Shown here one piece after another: positions 21,416-31,800 of a stretch of 64,000 nucleotides of DNA; position 1 is the stretch's first letter; every line of letters begins with the position of its first letter. The stretch is taken from the NCBI GenBank assembly GCA_001599595.1, contig BCHH01000001.1, forward strand, positions 2,823,837 through 2,887,836, written 5' to 3'. The DNA comes from Beverwykella pulmonaria (Eukaryota; Ascomycota; Dothideomycetes; Pleosporales; Melanommataceae). A program made the position numbers and the translations under genes. The notes below the pieces were generated by a model, which saw only the letters and a list, made by a program, of their open reading frames with translations, did not search any database and was not told where the DNA came from.

Positions 21416-22894
21416 ATGGTCAATATCGGCGTGAAGGGCCTCCGCCATTTACGGCAAAAGCCGACACTATCAAGGGACAACCGCACATCTTTCTCGAGCG
21501 AGCAATGGAAGGGAGTCCGCACCAAGTTCATTGGCCAGACGGCCGCGGGTGGTATAGTTTTCATGCTGTGGTTTCTTGCTTGTTGCTCCTATCTATTTGG
21601 AACTCTCTTTGGTTCCTCTGGCCGACACGAAAATTTCCGCGTCCTGGCAGTCGATTACGACGGGGGAACGGTCGGCCACGCGATGGAGGTAGCATACCAG
21701 CAACTCAGGGGGCCCGGGTTTTTCACGCTGGAATTTCGATCTCCTCAAGACTTTCCTGCTGAGGAAGACATGTACCATAGCGTGTGGAAGGGGAAGTACT
21801 GGGGTGCCATAGCCGCGACGGAAGGAGCATCTGAGCGCCTCGCAGCGGCTCTCCAAGGCGGCGATGCCGCAAAGACATACGATCCTTCTGATTCCCTCCA
21901 CTACATCTGGAACCAACAGTACTACACTGCATTTGCGAATGCGGTTGTTCAGGCCGGCATGCAGCAGCTTGTTGCCGCAACACACATCGTTTTCAACAAG
22001 ATGAACGGCACACAAGCTTCTCGGGTCCTCAATACGACCGATCCTGCGGCAGTCCAGGCATTTCTGAATCCTATTCAATCGACAGCAACCAACATCAAAG
22101 CCGCTCCATTCGGCTCCGTCATACTGTTGAACACGGTTGCGATGGCCATGCCCATCCTCCAGCAATTCTTCTTTCTTCTCGTACTCAACGGCACCTCACG
22201 CCAGCACCAGCTCTACAACAAAATGACGGTCCGCTCGAGCCTCCTCGTCCGTCGCATTGCAGGCCTGCTCTTCACCCTCGGCGCTGCCCTCTGCCAGACC
22301 GGCTACTTCTGGGCCTTCCGCGAGAACTGGGACGTCAACGGGGACCAGTTCGCGTTGACCTGGATGACCTTCTGGCTGCTCATGCACATCCACTTACTCA
22401 TTCTGGATTCCATCTCTACCATTGCCCCGCTCCCAGTCATGCCGTTCGTTGTGTTGCTATGGGTGTTCTTGAACCTCGCCAGCACACTCAGCCCTCTGGA
22501 GCTCCAAGCTGGATTTTTTCACTGGAGCATCGCGCTTCCGAGCCATAACGCATATTCTGTCTTAGTCACAGTCTGGACTAGAGGCGCCGAGAACCGGCTC
22601 TACCGCGCTCTCCCCATCATGTTCGCTTGGTGGATTTTGGCGAATTTCACAACTTCTGTCACGCATTGGCGCGCATGCCATCTCGCGTACAAAATGGATC
22701 AAGAGCAGCAATCTGCAGCAGGCGTTAAGAAGCCAAGTGATGAAGAAGCACAGGTCCAGAGCCATGGTGATGGGGTTTCGAGACAAACGACATTGAATAG
22801 AACGGCGAGTGGCTTGGAACGGCGGAGGACTGTGGAAGACGTCGCTCTAGAGCAGAGACAGGTATATGGTCCTTCTATTCCACCGCTTGCGTAG
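21416..22894 (+). CDS. SNG1/DUF3533-family membrane protein, 492 aa
   Basis: This is a single exon. The first membrane helix is at residues about 44-66 (GIVFMLWFLACCSYLFGTLF). A soluble extracytoplasmic domain follows, starting with VLAVDYDGGTVGHAM, and then five to six helices from residue ~225 to ~425. This is the layout of the SNG1/DUF3533 family, named for yeast nitrosoguanidine resistance and related in architecture to ABC-2-type/YhgE permeases. The C-terminal tail is cytosolic, polar and probably phosphorylated. It acts in the plasma membrane; the transported molecule is unknown. Confidence 0.85.
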   Translation: MVNIGVKGLRHLRQKPTLSRDNRTSFSSEQWKGVRTKFIGQTAAGGIVFMLWFLACCSYLFGTLFGSSGRHENFRVLAVDYDGGTVGHAMEVAYQQLRGPGFFTLEFRSPQDFPAEEDMYHSVWKGKYWGAIAATEGASERLAAALQGGDAAKTYDPSDSLHYIWNQQYYTAFANAVVQAGMQQLVAATHIVFNKMNGTQASRVLNTTDPAAVQAFLNPIQSTATNIKAAPFGSVILLNTVAMAMPILQQFFFLLVLNGTSRQHQLYNKMTVRSSLLVRRIAGLLFTLGAALCQTGYFWAFRENWDVNGDQFALTWMTFWLLMHIHLLILDSISTIAPLPVMPFVVLLWVFLNLASTLSPLELQAGFFHWSIALPSHNAYSVLVTVWTRGAENRLYRALPIMFAWWILANFTTSVTHWRACHLAYKMDQEQQSAAGVKKPSDEEAQVQSHGDGVSRQTTLNRTASGLERRRTVEDVALEQRQVYGPSIPPLA

Positions 22895-23539
22895 CATGAG
22901 ATTGCTGTTCGTGATAGATTACAATGTTTTGCTGTAACTTTTAATGTCCGGTTTACTTCCCTTTTCTTTACACGATACCACAATTAGTTTATGAGTATTA
23001 GAACAAATTAGTCTATAATTGTACCACATGCATGACCAATTATGCCATACAGAAAGGCGCATGCAAATTGAAGCGCAGAATAATGGTGATTGTCTGCTTA
23101 TAAGCTTGTGTAAAGTACAGCGAATATTATCTAGTCTTTGCCGAATTTCCGCACTATTGCACCGAAGAGAAACGTACTCATACAAGAGTTTGGCGTGCAC
23201 ATATAAACTCCGCAAAGGACGTATGTTATCGTCCAATTTATCCATCACTTTGACCGGGAATAGACAACAGACTTTACGTATATTCTGTGACCCTGTCTTT
23301 GTATCCCAGTCAGACCGCTTCAGGAAGAGATCATCCATGCCTCCCATGAACTTCAATTTGGAACCAATATTAGGCGGCTTGAAGACAACGCAACAGCTCT
23401 CTCTCTCTTCCGTTCCAGGATTCGTTCCTTGATTTCAACATGAAAGTGCGCCTGGGCGATGGGTCGTGTGTCGCAACCTCGTTTTTTTTTTCTGCTCTGT
23501 GTAAAGCCTTCAAAACCACGTCTACCCTCTAAGCTCACG
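22895..23539. other. Intergenic region upstream of the AA9 gene
   Basis: Overlapping frames on both strands around 22919-23432 have no domain and no start context. I see only the 3' flank of the SNG1-like gene and the AA9 promoter and leader. Confidence 0.55.
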
Positions 23540-24304
23540 ATGAAAAACTTCATCCTAACACTTTCTCTACTCACTGGGATCACCTCACCGGTATTGGGAC
23601 ACTGGAACTACGACCGCCTTATCATCAACGGCCAGGTTATCGGCGGACCCTACCAATACATCCGCAAGAGTAATAACTCCAACACGCCACTTCAGAATGT
23701 CAACTCTACAGACATGCGATGCAACTCCGGCTCTGCTTCTGGTGCACTTCTTGGAACCCAAACACTCACTGTAGCTGCAGGTTCTGAAGTTGGTTTTGGC
23801 ATCGCTTCGACGTTTGGCCATCCAGGGCCCCAACAAGTGTATCTGTCCAAGGTACCGGCGGATACGCCGGTGGAGAAGTATGAGGGTGACGGGGACTGGG
23901 CAAAGATTTACACACTCACGTACTCGCTTAATGCCAGCTATGGTGCGAGCGACGGAATCCTCAAGTGGGCAACACACAAAGCGCAAACCTTCCTCTTCAA
24001 GCTGCCCGAGTCAACGCCTCCGGGAGATTATCTGATGCGCGCTGAGGGACTGGCATTGCACGCAGCACACAAAGCAAACAATGCACAGTTCTATGTTGGG
24101 TGCGCACAAATCAGAGTGACGGGCAATGGAACCGGCACTCCAGGACCGTTGATCAAGTTTCCAGGTGGCTATCAGTGGAACTCGGTGGGTGTTTTGATTC
24201 CGGAGTTTTGGTCGAAGATCACAAATTACACGTCGCCAGGCCCGAAGCTATGGCCGGAGGGTACAGTAGAAGAACATGTTCTTGTAGGAGAAAGGAAGCC
24301 TTGA
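23540..24304 (+). CDS. AA9 lytic polysaccharide monooxygenase, secreted, 254 aa
   Basis: The signal peptide (MKNFILTLSLLTGITSPVLG) ends exactly before His21, the mature N-terminal histidine of the copper histidine brace. The second copper His is in FGHPGPQQVYL (about His94). NNAQFYVGCAQIRVTG carries the Gln and axial Tyr typical of AA9. The cysteines C56 and that in VGCAQ could form the usual disulphide. The single exon ends soon after a PGPKLWPEG motif, without a CBM1 domain. It cleaves cellulose or related glucans oxidatively outside the cell. The upstream longer frame lacks an ATG with a signal peptide, so the start is secure. Confidence 0.93.
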   Translation: MKNFILTLSLLTGITSPVLGHWNYDRLIINGQVIGGPYQYIRKSNNSNTPLQNVNSTDMRCNSGSASGALLGTQTLTVAAGSEVGFGIASTFGHPGPQQVYLSKVPADTPVEKYEGDGDWAKIYTLTYSLNASYGASDGILKWATHKAQTFLFKLPESTPPGDYLMRAEGLALHAAHKANNAQFYVGCAQIRVTGNGTGTPGPLIKFPGGYQWNSVGVLIPEFWSKITNYTSPGPKLWPEGTVEEHVLVGERKP

Positions 24305-24427
24305 CTGAGCGCAAACCGTCATAAATCGTTTTGAGGAATGCAAGAACCACCGAGCTAGCTTTTCATTGCACGTCTCAAAAGAAGCCTAGATTGAAAATGT
24401 TGGAGCATCTGAGTCCTCGACATGGTC

Positions 24428-25159
24428 TTATGCCTTCTTTGCAGGACGCTTCATATACCTCAAAACATAATGTCCCCATTTCGCTCCTTCTCCTTCGCTC
24501 GCTGGCGGTGGCCCCGGTGCCCAAGCGTCCAGGTCCACATCCAGCTCTCCAGAAATCTCGAATCCATGCTTTGAATAGAACTTCCACGCGTCTTCGGAGG
24601 AGTGGACCCAAGTGAAGAGTCCTAGTCGATCCGCAACCTCGGTTCCCCATCTCATCAGTGCACTTCCCACGCCTTTCCCATGGTTCTCGGGCGTGACGTA
24701 CAGGCCGCGAATGAACATGCAGTTCGTGCCTTCCGGCATAAAAGTCTCTATCCAGCGCTTCATATCCGCGTCCTCCAAAGCACTCAGTTTATCGATATTA
24801 TCTTCTTCTTCGACTTCTTGCCTGGAATTTATTTCAACGCGCTCTGTGGAGTTCTCTTCAGCTCGCGGACCTGGATCAAATCGTGCAAGCAGGTTGTAAT
24901 TTTGGAGACGGAATCCCCACCCACAATATCCCAATATCTCTCCAACATCGCTGTCCACAGCTTTCATGAACGTGCACCGCTCGCTGCCCAGACTTTGAGT
25001 GAGGTCCGATTTTATCACAGCGAACATATCGTAAGGTTTTCTTCCGAGTTGTTTGACTTGCGTGTGTCGGTCGTTGAGAAATGAATTAGCCGCGATTTTG
25101 GCCAGAGCGTCGATGTCGGAAAAGGTGACGGGTTGGAGGGAAACGTTCCGCTTGTCCAT
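24428..25159 (-). CDS. GNAT-family N-acetyltransferase, 243 aa
   Basis: This is a single exon. The acetyl-CoA-binding core is visible in GLYVTPENHGKGVGSALMRWG (motif A, R/Q-x-x-G-x-G/A form as HGKGVGSA), followed by a beta strand and AWKFYSKHGFEISGEL (motif B). A charged insertion (residues about 105-130) separates the N-terminal strands from the core. It transfers an acetyl group to an unknown amine. It converges with the AA9 gene, their stops 124 nt apart. Confidence 0.88.
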   Translation of the reverse strand: MDKRNVSLQPVTFSDIDALAKIAANSFLNDRHTQVKQLGRKPYDMFAVIKSDLTQSLGSERCTFMKAVDSDVGEILGYCGWGFRLQNYNLLARFDPGPRAEENSTERVEINSRQEVEEEDNIDKLSALEDADMKRWIETFMPEGTNCMFIRGLYVTPENHGKGVGSALMRWGTEVADRLGLFTWVHSSEDAWKFYSKHGFEISGELDVDLDAWAPGPPPASEGEGAKWGHYVLRYMKRPAKKA

Positions 25160-26079
25160 CGCGGCTAATGGTCGTTTACAATCAGAGATGAATGTTTAGG
25201 TACCGTGGGCTTTGGAAAAGAAGAGTGTGTAAATAAATTATATTGTACCTTCGAGAGCGAAGAAGATTTAGTGTTCTTTCAATGCTGATCCGGCCGAAAT
25301 GGGAAGATTTTCCAGAATTGCGCTAGTTCACATTCGGTCTAGCTTCAGCCTTACCCATCAGCCTGTCGGCTGGCACTACTCCGACTGCCTTTCTACCAGG
25401 TCAATCGTATCCTCAAATTGTACGCCGGGGAAATGAGTCCCTAAAATTCATTTGAAGACAAACGCTCCCAAACGTCTCCAAAGAGCAACTCAAAAGATTT
25501 CTGCTCCTATCTTCAATTGCTGATCAGAGGTCGCGGAGCCCACTGAAAGAGACTAAAGTTGCCGAAGGTAGACTAAGCTGATGCTGGGTGGTTTTGGTGT
25601 TTAATTTGGGGCGGGAGAAAATAGACGTAAGGAAAGAACAATGGCAGTTATCTAGATTACCACCGTCACCGAGACAGCAAAAACGACTCTTACGAACAAT
25701 GCCTTGTCTACCAACGGTGTTAATGTGACCGGATCACCAGCGCCACAGTACCTTCCACCGTAGTGACAGCTTTCGTGGACAGGCTCATCCACAGCGCGAC
25801 CGAAGCAATTGTCGCTCTCCACGCCAAAATCGACGAGCCTGGTCTTGCCACTAGCATGCTAGAGGGGCTCGGTCTTGCTATACCGTGGGTTCTTAATGCA
25901 ACCCTCGCAGGCGCTATAGGTGCCGGATGCACCTACCTCTACGACCGGTATCGCACTGGCAAGCAGCAGCCTATACCAGTTCCTGAGGGAGAATGTACCA
26001 ATTCACTCGAATCTGGACTTATATACTGATTCTATGACGAGCAACTACGAGTGCGAGTAACCTCGAACCACATAACATG
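25160..26079. other. Intergenic region with a possible small membrane-protein ORF
   Basis: A plus-strand frame from about 25727 to 26029 ends at TGA and encodes a polar segment followed by AIPWVLNATLAGAIGAG, a plausible membrane helix, and a charged tail. No in-frame ATG precedes the coding-like part, so it would need an upstream exon or is a relic. Nothing else is supported. Confidence 0.35.
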
Positions 26080-26392
26080 TCATAAATCAATCTTCTTCAC
26101 TCTGAAATAGTAGGGAGGCTTGAGGACAGCTTTAGTGTCGTAAAGTATGTCAAGACACTGATCCAATTTAGGAAATGTAAGTGAATAGCTCTCGCGAGAA
26201 CAATCAAACACATAGGCAAGACACATGGAGTTACGCAAAAGCATATGGTAGTATTCTTCTACTTCTTTTGCTCCCGTACTTTGTCCTTTTGGATAGCGTG
26301 GTTGAAGCAAGTTAATCAAAAGCAGTTTAGGGTAAGGCTTTGCCAGTGTCCAAGGTTCCAAGTTTGTATATGATTTGACCTCGAGACCACCA
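26080..26392 (-). pseudogene. Unidentified gene fragment
   Basis: About 104 codons are open, with coding-like composition (NLEPWTLAKPYPKLLLINLL near the start, YYHMLL, LAYVFDCSRESYSL). There is no start codon at the beginning and no clear acceptor in the right phase linking it to the AAA gene, whose stop lies 38 nt upstream on the same strand. It may be the orphaned 3' exon of a lost gene. The family is not recognised. Confidence 0.35.
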
Positions 26393-26430
26393 ACCCATCA
26401 GCTCCATACCCAATTTCCTACCGTCAAAAC

Positions 26431-28532
26431 TCACCCTCCAAAGTCCTCCGGCTCCTCACACATCGCACCCAACATTGACCCGCGTCTAGCAATCGGACCA
26501 ACAGACGTCTTTTTCGCTGTCGTAATCATTCTCCTCAAGCCCATCTCAAACTCCTTCCTCACATTCAAAACCTGCTCTATATGCTTCAGGTGTAGTTTCT
26601 GGCCCTCAAATCTCGCGAGTGTCTGCGCAGTGTTGATCGCGTTTGAGATTTCACGGCCGTTCAGCTTGGTACGGATGAATACGTCGATGGCTTCGACAAC
26701 TTCAGCTTCTAGTTCACCACCTGTTGCTGTTCTGAGACATTTAGTCCAGAGGAGACGCCGCATTTCAATCTCGGGCGGGTTGTAGCCGAGGGCCAGGTGG
26801 ATGCGGGATTTCATGGCTTCGTCGAACACGTGGACGCGATTTCTATAAGAGTATACTGAATTAGTGCGACCTTTAAATACGAGTTTGCGTGACTCTCAAG
26901 CTGTATTAGAGTTTACATTGAATTGGAAGGAGTACTGTTCGGTTTGCTAAAGAACTTGACTTACGTTGTTAGGAAGACTATACCGCTGAAATATTCCAAG
27001 TGCCGGAGGAAGACTGCCACCAACGCGTTTCGCTCTGACGCATCTGCAACATCGTCTTTACGATGCTCAAGAAAGACATCGGCCTCATCCATTAAGACGA
27101 CGGATTTCCAGATCGTCGCGTACTGTAGCACCTGGACTAGTCGGTGTTCGAAGAACCAGGCCGAATTCCCCTTGTTCAGCTCCGCCAGACTCGTACTGAA
27201 CAGCGCCCTTTCAGTCACTTCGGCGCAAGATTCGGCTGTGAGCGTCTTTCCAGACCCTGGAGAACCATGCAGAAGGACGACTAGCCCTTTGCCCTTTTGC
27301 TTTGTTTCGTCCCGCGGATTCTCCGGAAAGTTGTGGCCAGAAACTAGAGCGTGCAACAAGGACTTTTGGTCCTCTTTCAAGACCAATGAGTCCATGCAGT
27401 CCTTTTTCCATTTCACTTCATGGATGAAGGGAAGGTAGAACCGACACCATTCCTTTACGGCCAATGAGAAGCCGTATACAAAAGGCGGACAGAGCATCTT
27501 GTTGATATCTTCAGGAGGTAGGATACCAACACGCGTCAGATCATTGTCTTCCTGGAATGTCTTACGGTCGATAACCACACGACCAGTCTCTTTGTATGCA
27601 ATCCATACTGGATCAAAGTCGGCCATATCCGGGTCAAAGAAGCTGAAAGGAGGGTCTTTGATATGCTCAGCGTGGCCATCATACTGACGAACACAGGTCT
27701 CGGTCAGTGTTAGGAAGTGCTCGCCACGTTCATTCATGCGCGCTTCGAGGCTTTTGTCCTCATGAAAGAACTTCCGCGGGTATATTGGAAGTTTCACGAT
27801 ATCGGCAGGATGGTCAGACGCGAAGTACGCTTTTTGATGGATTTTGAACACTCGAGACGCCTCGCCGACGTGTGTCCCATCGAAATCAGTATGGACACAG
27901 TGCACCTCCAGGTATTTCCCTTCCCTTGTGTTCTCTTCATATGCCACCTTAACACATTTCAACAGCCATGGATGGCCGTGTTCGAACCGAATCTGGATTT
28001 CGCCAGGCCGGTAGATTGTCCACGCGCGCGCAAAGTCGATTTGAATTTTCTTAACTTGTATCTCGACTTTCTTCTTTTCATGGCCCATGGTTATATCCAT
28101 GAAGTCGAACAATACGTTCAAATGCATTCTCGCTATATCATCCTCGAGCTCCTCCTTGTACGCATCTAATTCATCCCAGTAATGGTAAAGCATCTGGAAT
28201 GGGCTCTCCATGTCGAATGGCTCCGAAAAGTCCGACGCTACGGTGGGATAAGACTCGATAACGTCGAGAAAAGCTCTCAAGATATGTTCCGAATTGATGG
28301 TGATGACTTCCTTGTCCAGTTTGTTTTTCTCGGTAAAAATTTGGTTAACGACGATTGCATACGCCTTGTCGAACCCGTGGCCACGGGGAAGCTTCAAACT
28401 TTCAACTACAACATCTTCTGCATTGCCACTGCGATCGTAGCGCTGCTGGCGGACGCGCAGCTCGCAAGTCTTTCCTACATCTTCGTCGCTCACTTCCGGC
28501 TCTTCCTTCTTGGTTTCATCTTTGTCGGCCAT
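26431..28532 (-). CDS. AAA+ ATPase with DUF7025-like N-terminal region, 659 aa
   Basis: Two exons are proposed, 26965-28532 and 26431-26842, with a 122-nt intron placed so that the sensor-1 stretch TTNRVHVFDEA is intact. Walker A (GSPGSGKTLTAE) is at residues about 417-428 and Walker B (SVVLMDEADVFLE) near 477. The C-terminal part is an AAA lid. Residues 60-330 form the conserved region common to fungal AAA proteins of this type (IYRPGEIQI, CVHTDFDGT, LPIYPRKF). Members are widespread in Pezizomycotina; no role is established for most, though a remodelling ATPase is implied. A gene fragment follows on the same strand. Confidence 0.88.
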
Positions 28533-28876
28533 GGTAGGTAGTTCGGTGTTGAACTCATCTCAGCTACGCAGACCGTTTTGTTAAATTTCGTCCCAGTCTT
28601 CAGCTTGAAGGATTAGGCATGTGGGGGCCGCAAGGCGGTGAACAGTGCTGCGAATAAACTCACGCGGGGACTATTGGGCCGAATAGCCCCCAAATTTTCT
28701 CCTTTGGGTCTAGCCAGCTGAAGTGACAATTCCGTGCTCCGAGCCCACTTCCTTCTTCGAGCTTAGACACCCATATCTAATCTGTGAAGTCTCTAGATGT
28801 TCGCTGCCTCGTTGCCTTCGCTTGACCTCTAACTACGCCGAAGGGCGCTCCCGTACATCCCTACCGAAAACTAGCC
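28533..28876. promoter_or_regulatory. Divergent promoter region, AAA ATPase / NACHT NLR
   Basis: This 344-nt stretch separates the start codons of two divergent genes and must contain both promoters. No clear TATA box or repeated operator is visible. Confidence 0.4.
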
Positions 28877-31800
28877 ATGGCGGTTTCCAGCCCGACAGCA
28901 TTCGCCATCGCTCTCGAATCGTTCATATCCGATGTGAAGCGCGACGAAGATACTCGAAGTCGATTCTACACCGAGGTTCTTTCACAGCTGAACTCGAGCT
29001 CATTCGAGAAGACGTCCCACGATCAAAGCAAACAATGCTCGGACCAACTTGCTCATTTCATCAAAGAGCTGGATGCAAGACAGAAACGGTCCAGTGTGAC
29101 AAGACGCATCTCTGAGAGACTAGATCCGCTGTTAACGGGCCTCTCTCAATACATCAAAGCCTGCGATGTTATGATCCAAGCTGGTCCTTCCGTAGCATCT
29201 TTGATATACGGTGGCGCTCGCATTGTTCTCATACTAGCTGAGAAGTTCCGTAAATGCTTTGAAGATGTCCTTTCGATGATGGAGAGAGTTGGTCATTTAC
29301 TCCAGTGCTATCATCTGTTTGCAAAGGCGTACGAGGCATCAGCTGATATGCAGCGATTGCTAGTTGAAACTTACAAGAATATTGTTTCTTTCTGGCAAAA
29401 GGCAGCGACCCTCTTTAGTCGCAAGCCTTTCAAAACTTTACTTACGGGGATTGTGAAGCCGTTGGATGCGGAATGGCAGCGTTGTCATCAAGACCTGGCG
29501 AAAGACGAGGAGAAGGTTCGAATGTTAGCGCAGGCGACCGAGGCGGATTTTAGAAGGGAGCGAGAGCTCCAGAAGTCGATCAACCAGCAGGGAAAATTGA
29601 GGAACGCGGTCGTAAATTGGATCCAAGCAGGTCAGGAGGACCGACTTGATGTTCGGCAGGATATCCGAGACCACCTCGATATCCGTCACGATGACAGCTG
29701 CGAATGGTTGTTTCAGCACCCTGACATGGAGAAGTGGCTCACAGTGAAGAAGTCAACTTCACTGTGGTACAGTGCGGCTCCCGGATCTGGAAAAACGATT
29801 ACATCCTCCGCTCTTGTTCGTAGACTTCAAGATCAGAACTATAAGACGGCTACTTTCTTTTGTTCCTTCAACGACGTGGTCCGGAAGAAAGCCATCAACG
29901 TCCTCCGGTCCCTCGCACTGCAACTGCTTAACCCTAGGGAACCTGTCCCAGAGAAGGTTAAACAACTTTATGAAGACGATCTCCACCATCATTGCTTGAA
30001 GTTGACAGACTTGAAAGTCGCAACTCATGTTGTGGAGGCGCTTATGAAGAAACAGAGTAGGGTTCATATCATTGTGGATGGCCTAGACGAGTGCGAGGAC
30101 CGAACCAACCTCCTTGGCTCGCTGATGCATCTCACGCATACGAAGACGTATGGTATTGTCAAGTGGTTCTTCTCTAGCCGACCGGACTCAGACATTCGCA
30201 CAGCAATGCGCAAGGAAGAGATCTGCGAGCTTGAAGCGTGTCAGGATCGCCTTACTCAGGACATCAAGAAATATGTTACAGATCGCCTTGTCCAGAATCT
30301 TGGTCACGACTGCGAAAACTGCATCGGCTATTGGACGAAAAACTCGGAAGGGAATTTCCTATGGGTGCGGCACATGATGGACATTTTAAAAGGGGAAGGA
30401 ACCACTTGCGATGATGAGATCGAAGAGGAATTGGAGAAGTTTCCAAAAGGTCTAGCTGGCTGCTACATGCGCACGCTATCAAGATTGTCCACTCGCCCAG
30501 AGCGCCACCAGCAACTTGCGCGTTCGATCTTCATCATGCTTACCCAGGCCGCCCAGCCGCTTCGACTAAGCGAACTTACCCATGCCCTAGCGGCACTTAA
30601 AGACATGGCGGACTTTTCCGCAGGGAGCCTACCCAAACCGGACCTCATCGAGGAGCTATGCTCTAACCTCGTCATTTTTGACCGCAGCTCCAAGGGTACC
30701 GAGGAGGATCCACTGCTGAAGGTGGCGCACAAATCTATTCAAGATTTTTTTGTCCAGGATCCTGATTCCCTGCAACTTCCGGACGAGCGGCTACGAAAGT
30801 ATTTCGTGTCATCCGCCCAGGCAAACCTTGAGCTTGGACGTGCCGCACTTGCATATCTGAACTACAGTCGATATCACGTTCCTCAGGATATCTTCCCAAT
30901 TATTGAGACGAGCGAGCATTCATTTCTTCAACATGCTGCGACATTTTGGCACCGGTATCTAACTGATGCAGAGTGCTCTGCGGAACTCAAACGAAAAGTG
31001 ATAGAATTTATCAGAAGCACAGCTTTCTGGACATGCGTGGCGGTCCAGAGTCGAGGAGCACCCTACCTATTCGCAAGATACACGAAAAGTATTGGTGGCT
31101 ACAATCTTGAAGCGACTGGGCCAAAGCCGGAAAATCAATTTCTAGATGATGTTTGTTTCGCGATTCCACTTCCGGAATGGCTAGAAACGGAGGATCACTT
31201 CACGGGTGGTGCAACCATTTTGGAGGCATTCCACAGCTTCGTGACTGAATGGCATCCGGTGCTCAACTCGAATCCTGAAGCACTTGATCAATGCATTATG
31301 GATTCTGCATGGGGAGATATTCTACCTGGTAGAGCGCCGTGGAGTAGTAAACGTGTGAAGAACTTCACGCTAGCCACCGACGGAATCTCACCCACTACTC
31401 TAGTCGATGTACAGCTTGAGAATGGTTTTCCAAAAGCACTCATATTTACCCTAGAACGATCTTCTGGGCAAGGCTGCGTAAAATGGATGCCGCTTTCGGG
31501 CAGTATGGATGCCGCGTTGTCTAGTATCAAAGCTCATTCCACGCCACCCGTTATCGCAGCTCTCTCGGCACACTCATACATCTTCAGTGGAAATTCTGAC
31601 ATAGAGGACGGACATTGGTTGATAGATACCAGTCGATTGACGGCACGTTATTATTCTAATGGGGACGACAAGCTCGAGCCTGGCTATACGGACTTTCTTT
31701 CCTCGCACAGGGCTATGGAGAAGTGGCATTTACTCTGCAAGGCCACCATCGCTGAATCAACGACTAGTCCCGCTGCAATTGCTTTGCACTGTACGAAAGA

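Noticed and set aside
21593..22165. 190-codon minus-strand frame opposite the SNG1-like gene
   Set aside because: Antisense shadow of a single-exon gene with clear family features.
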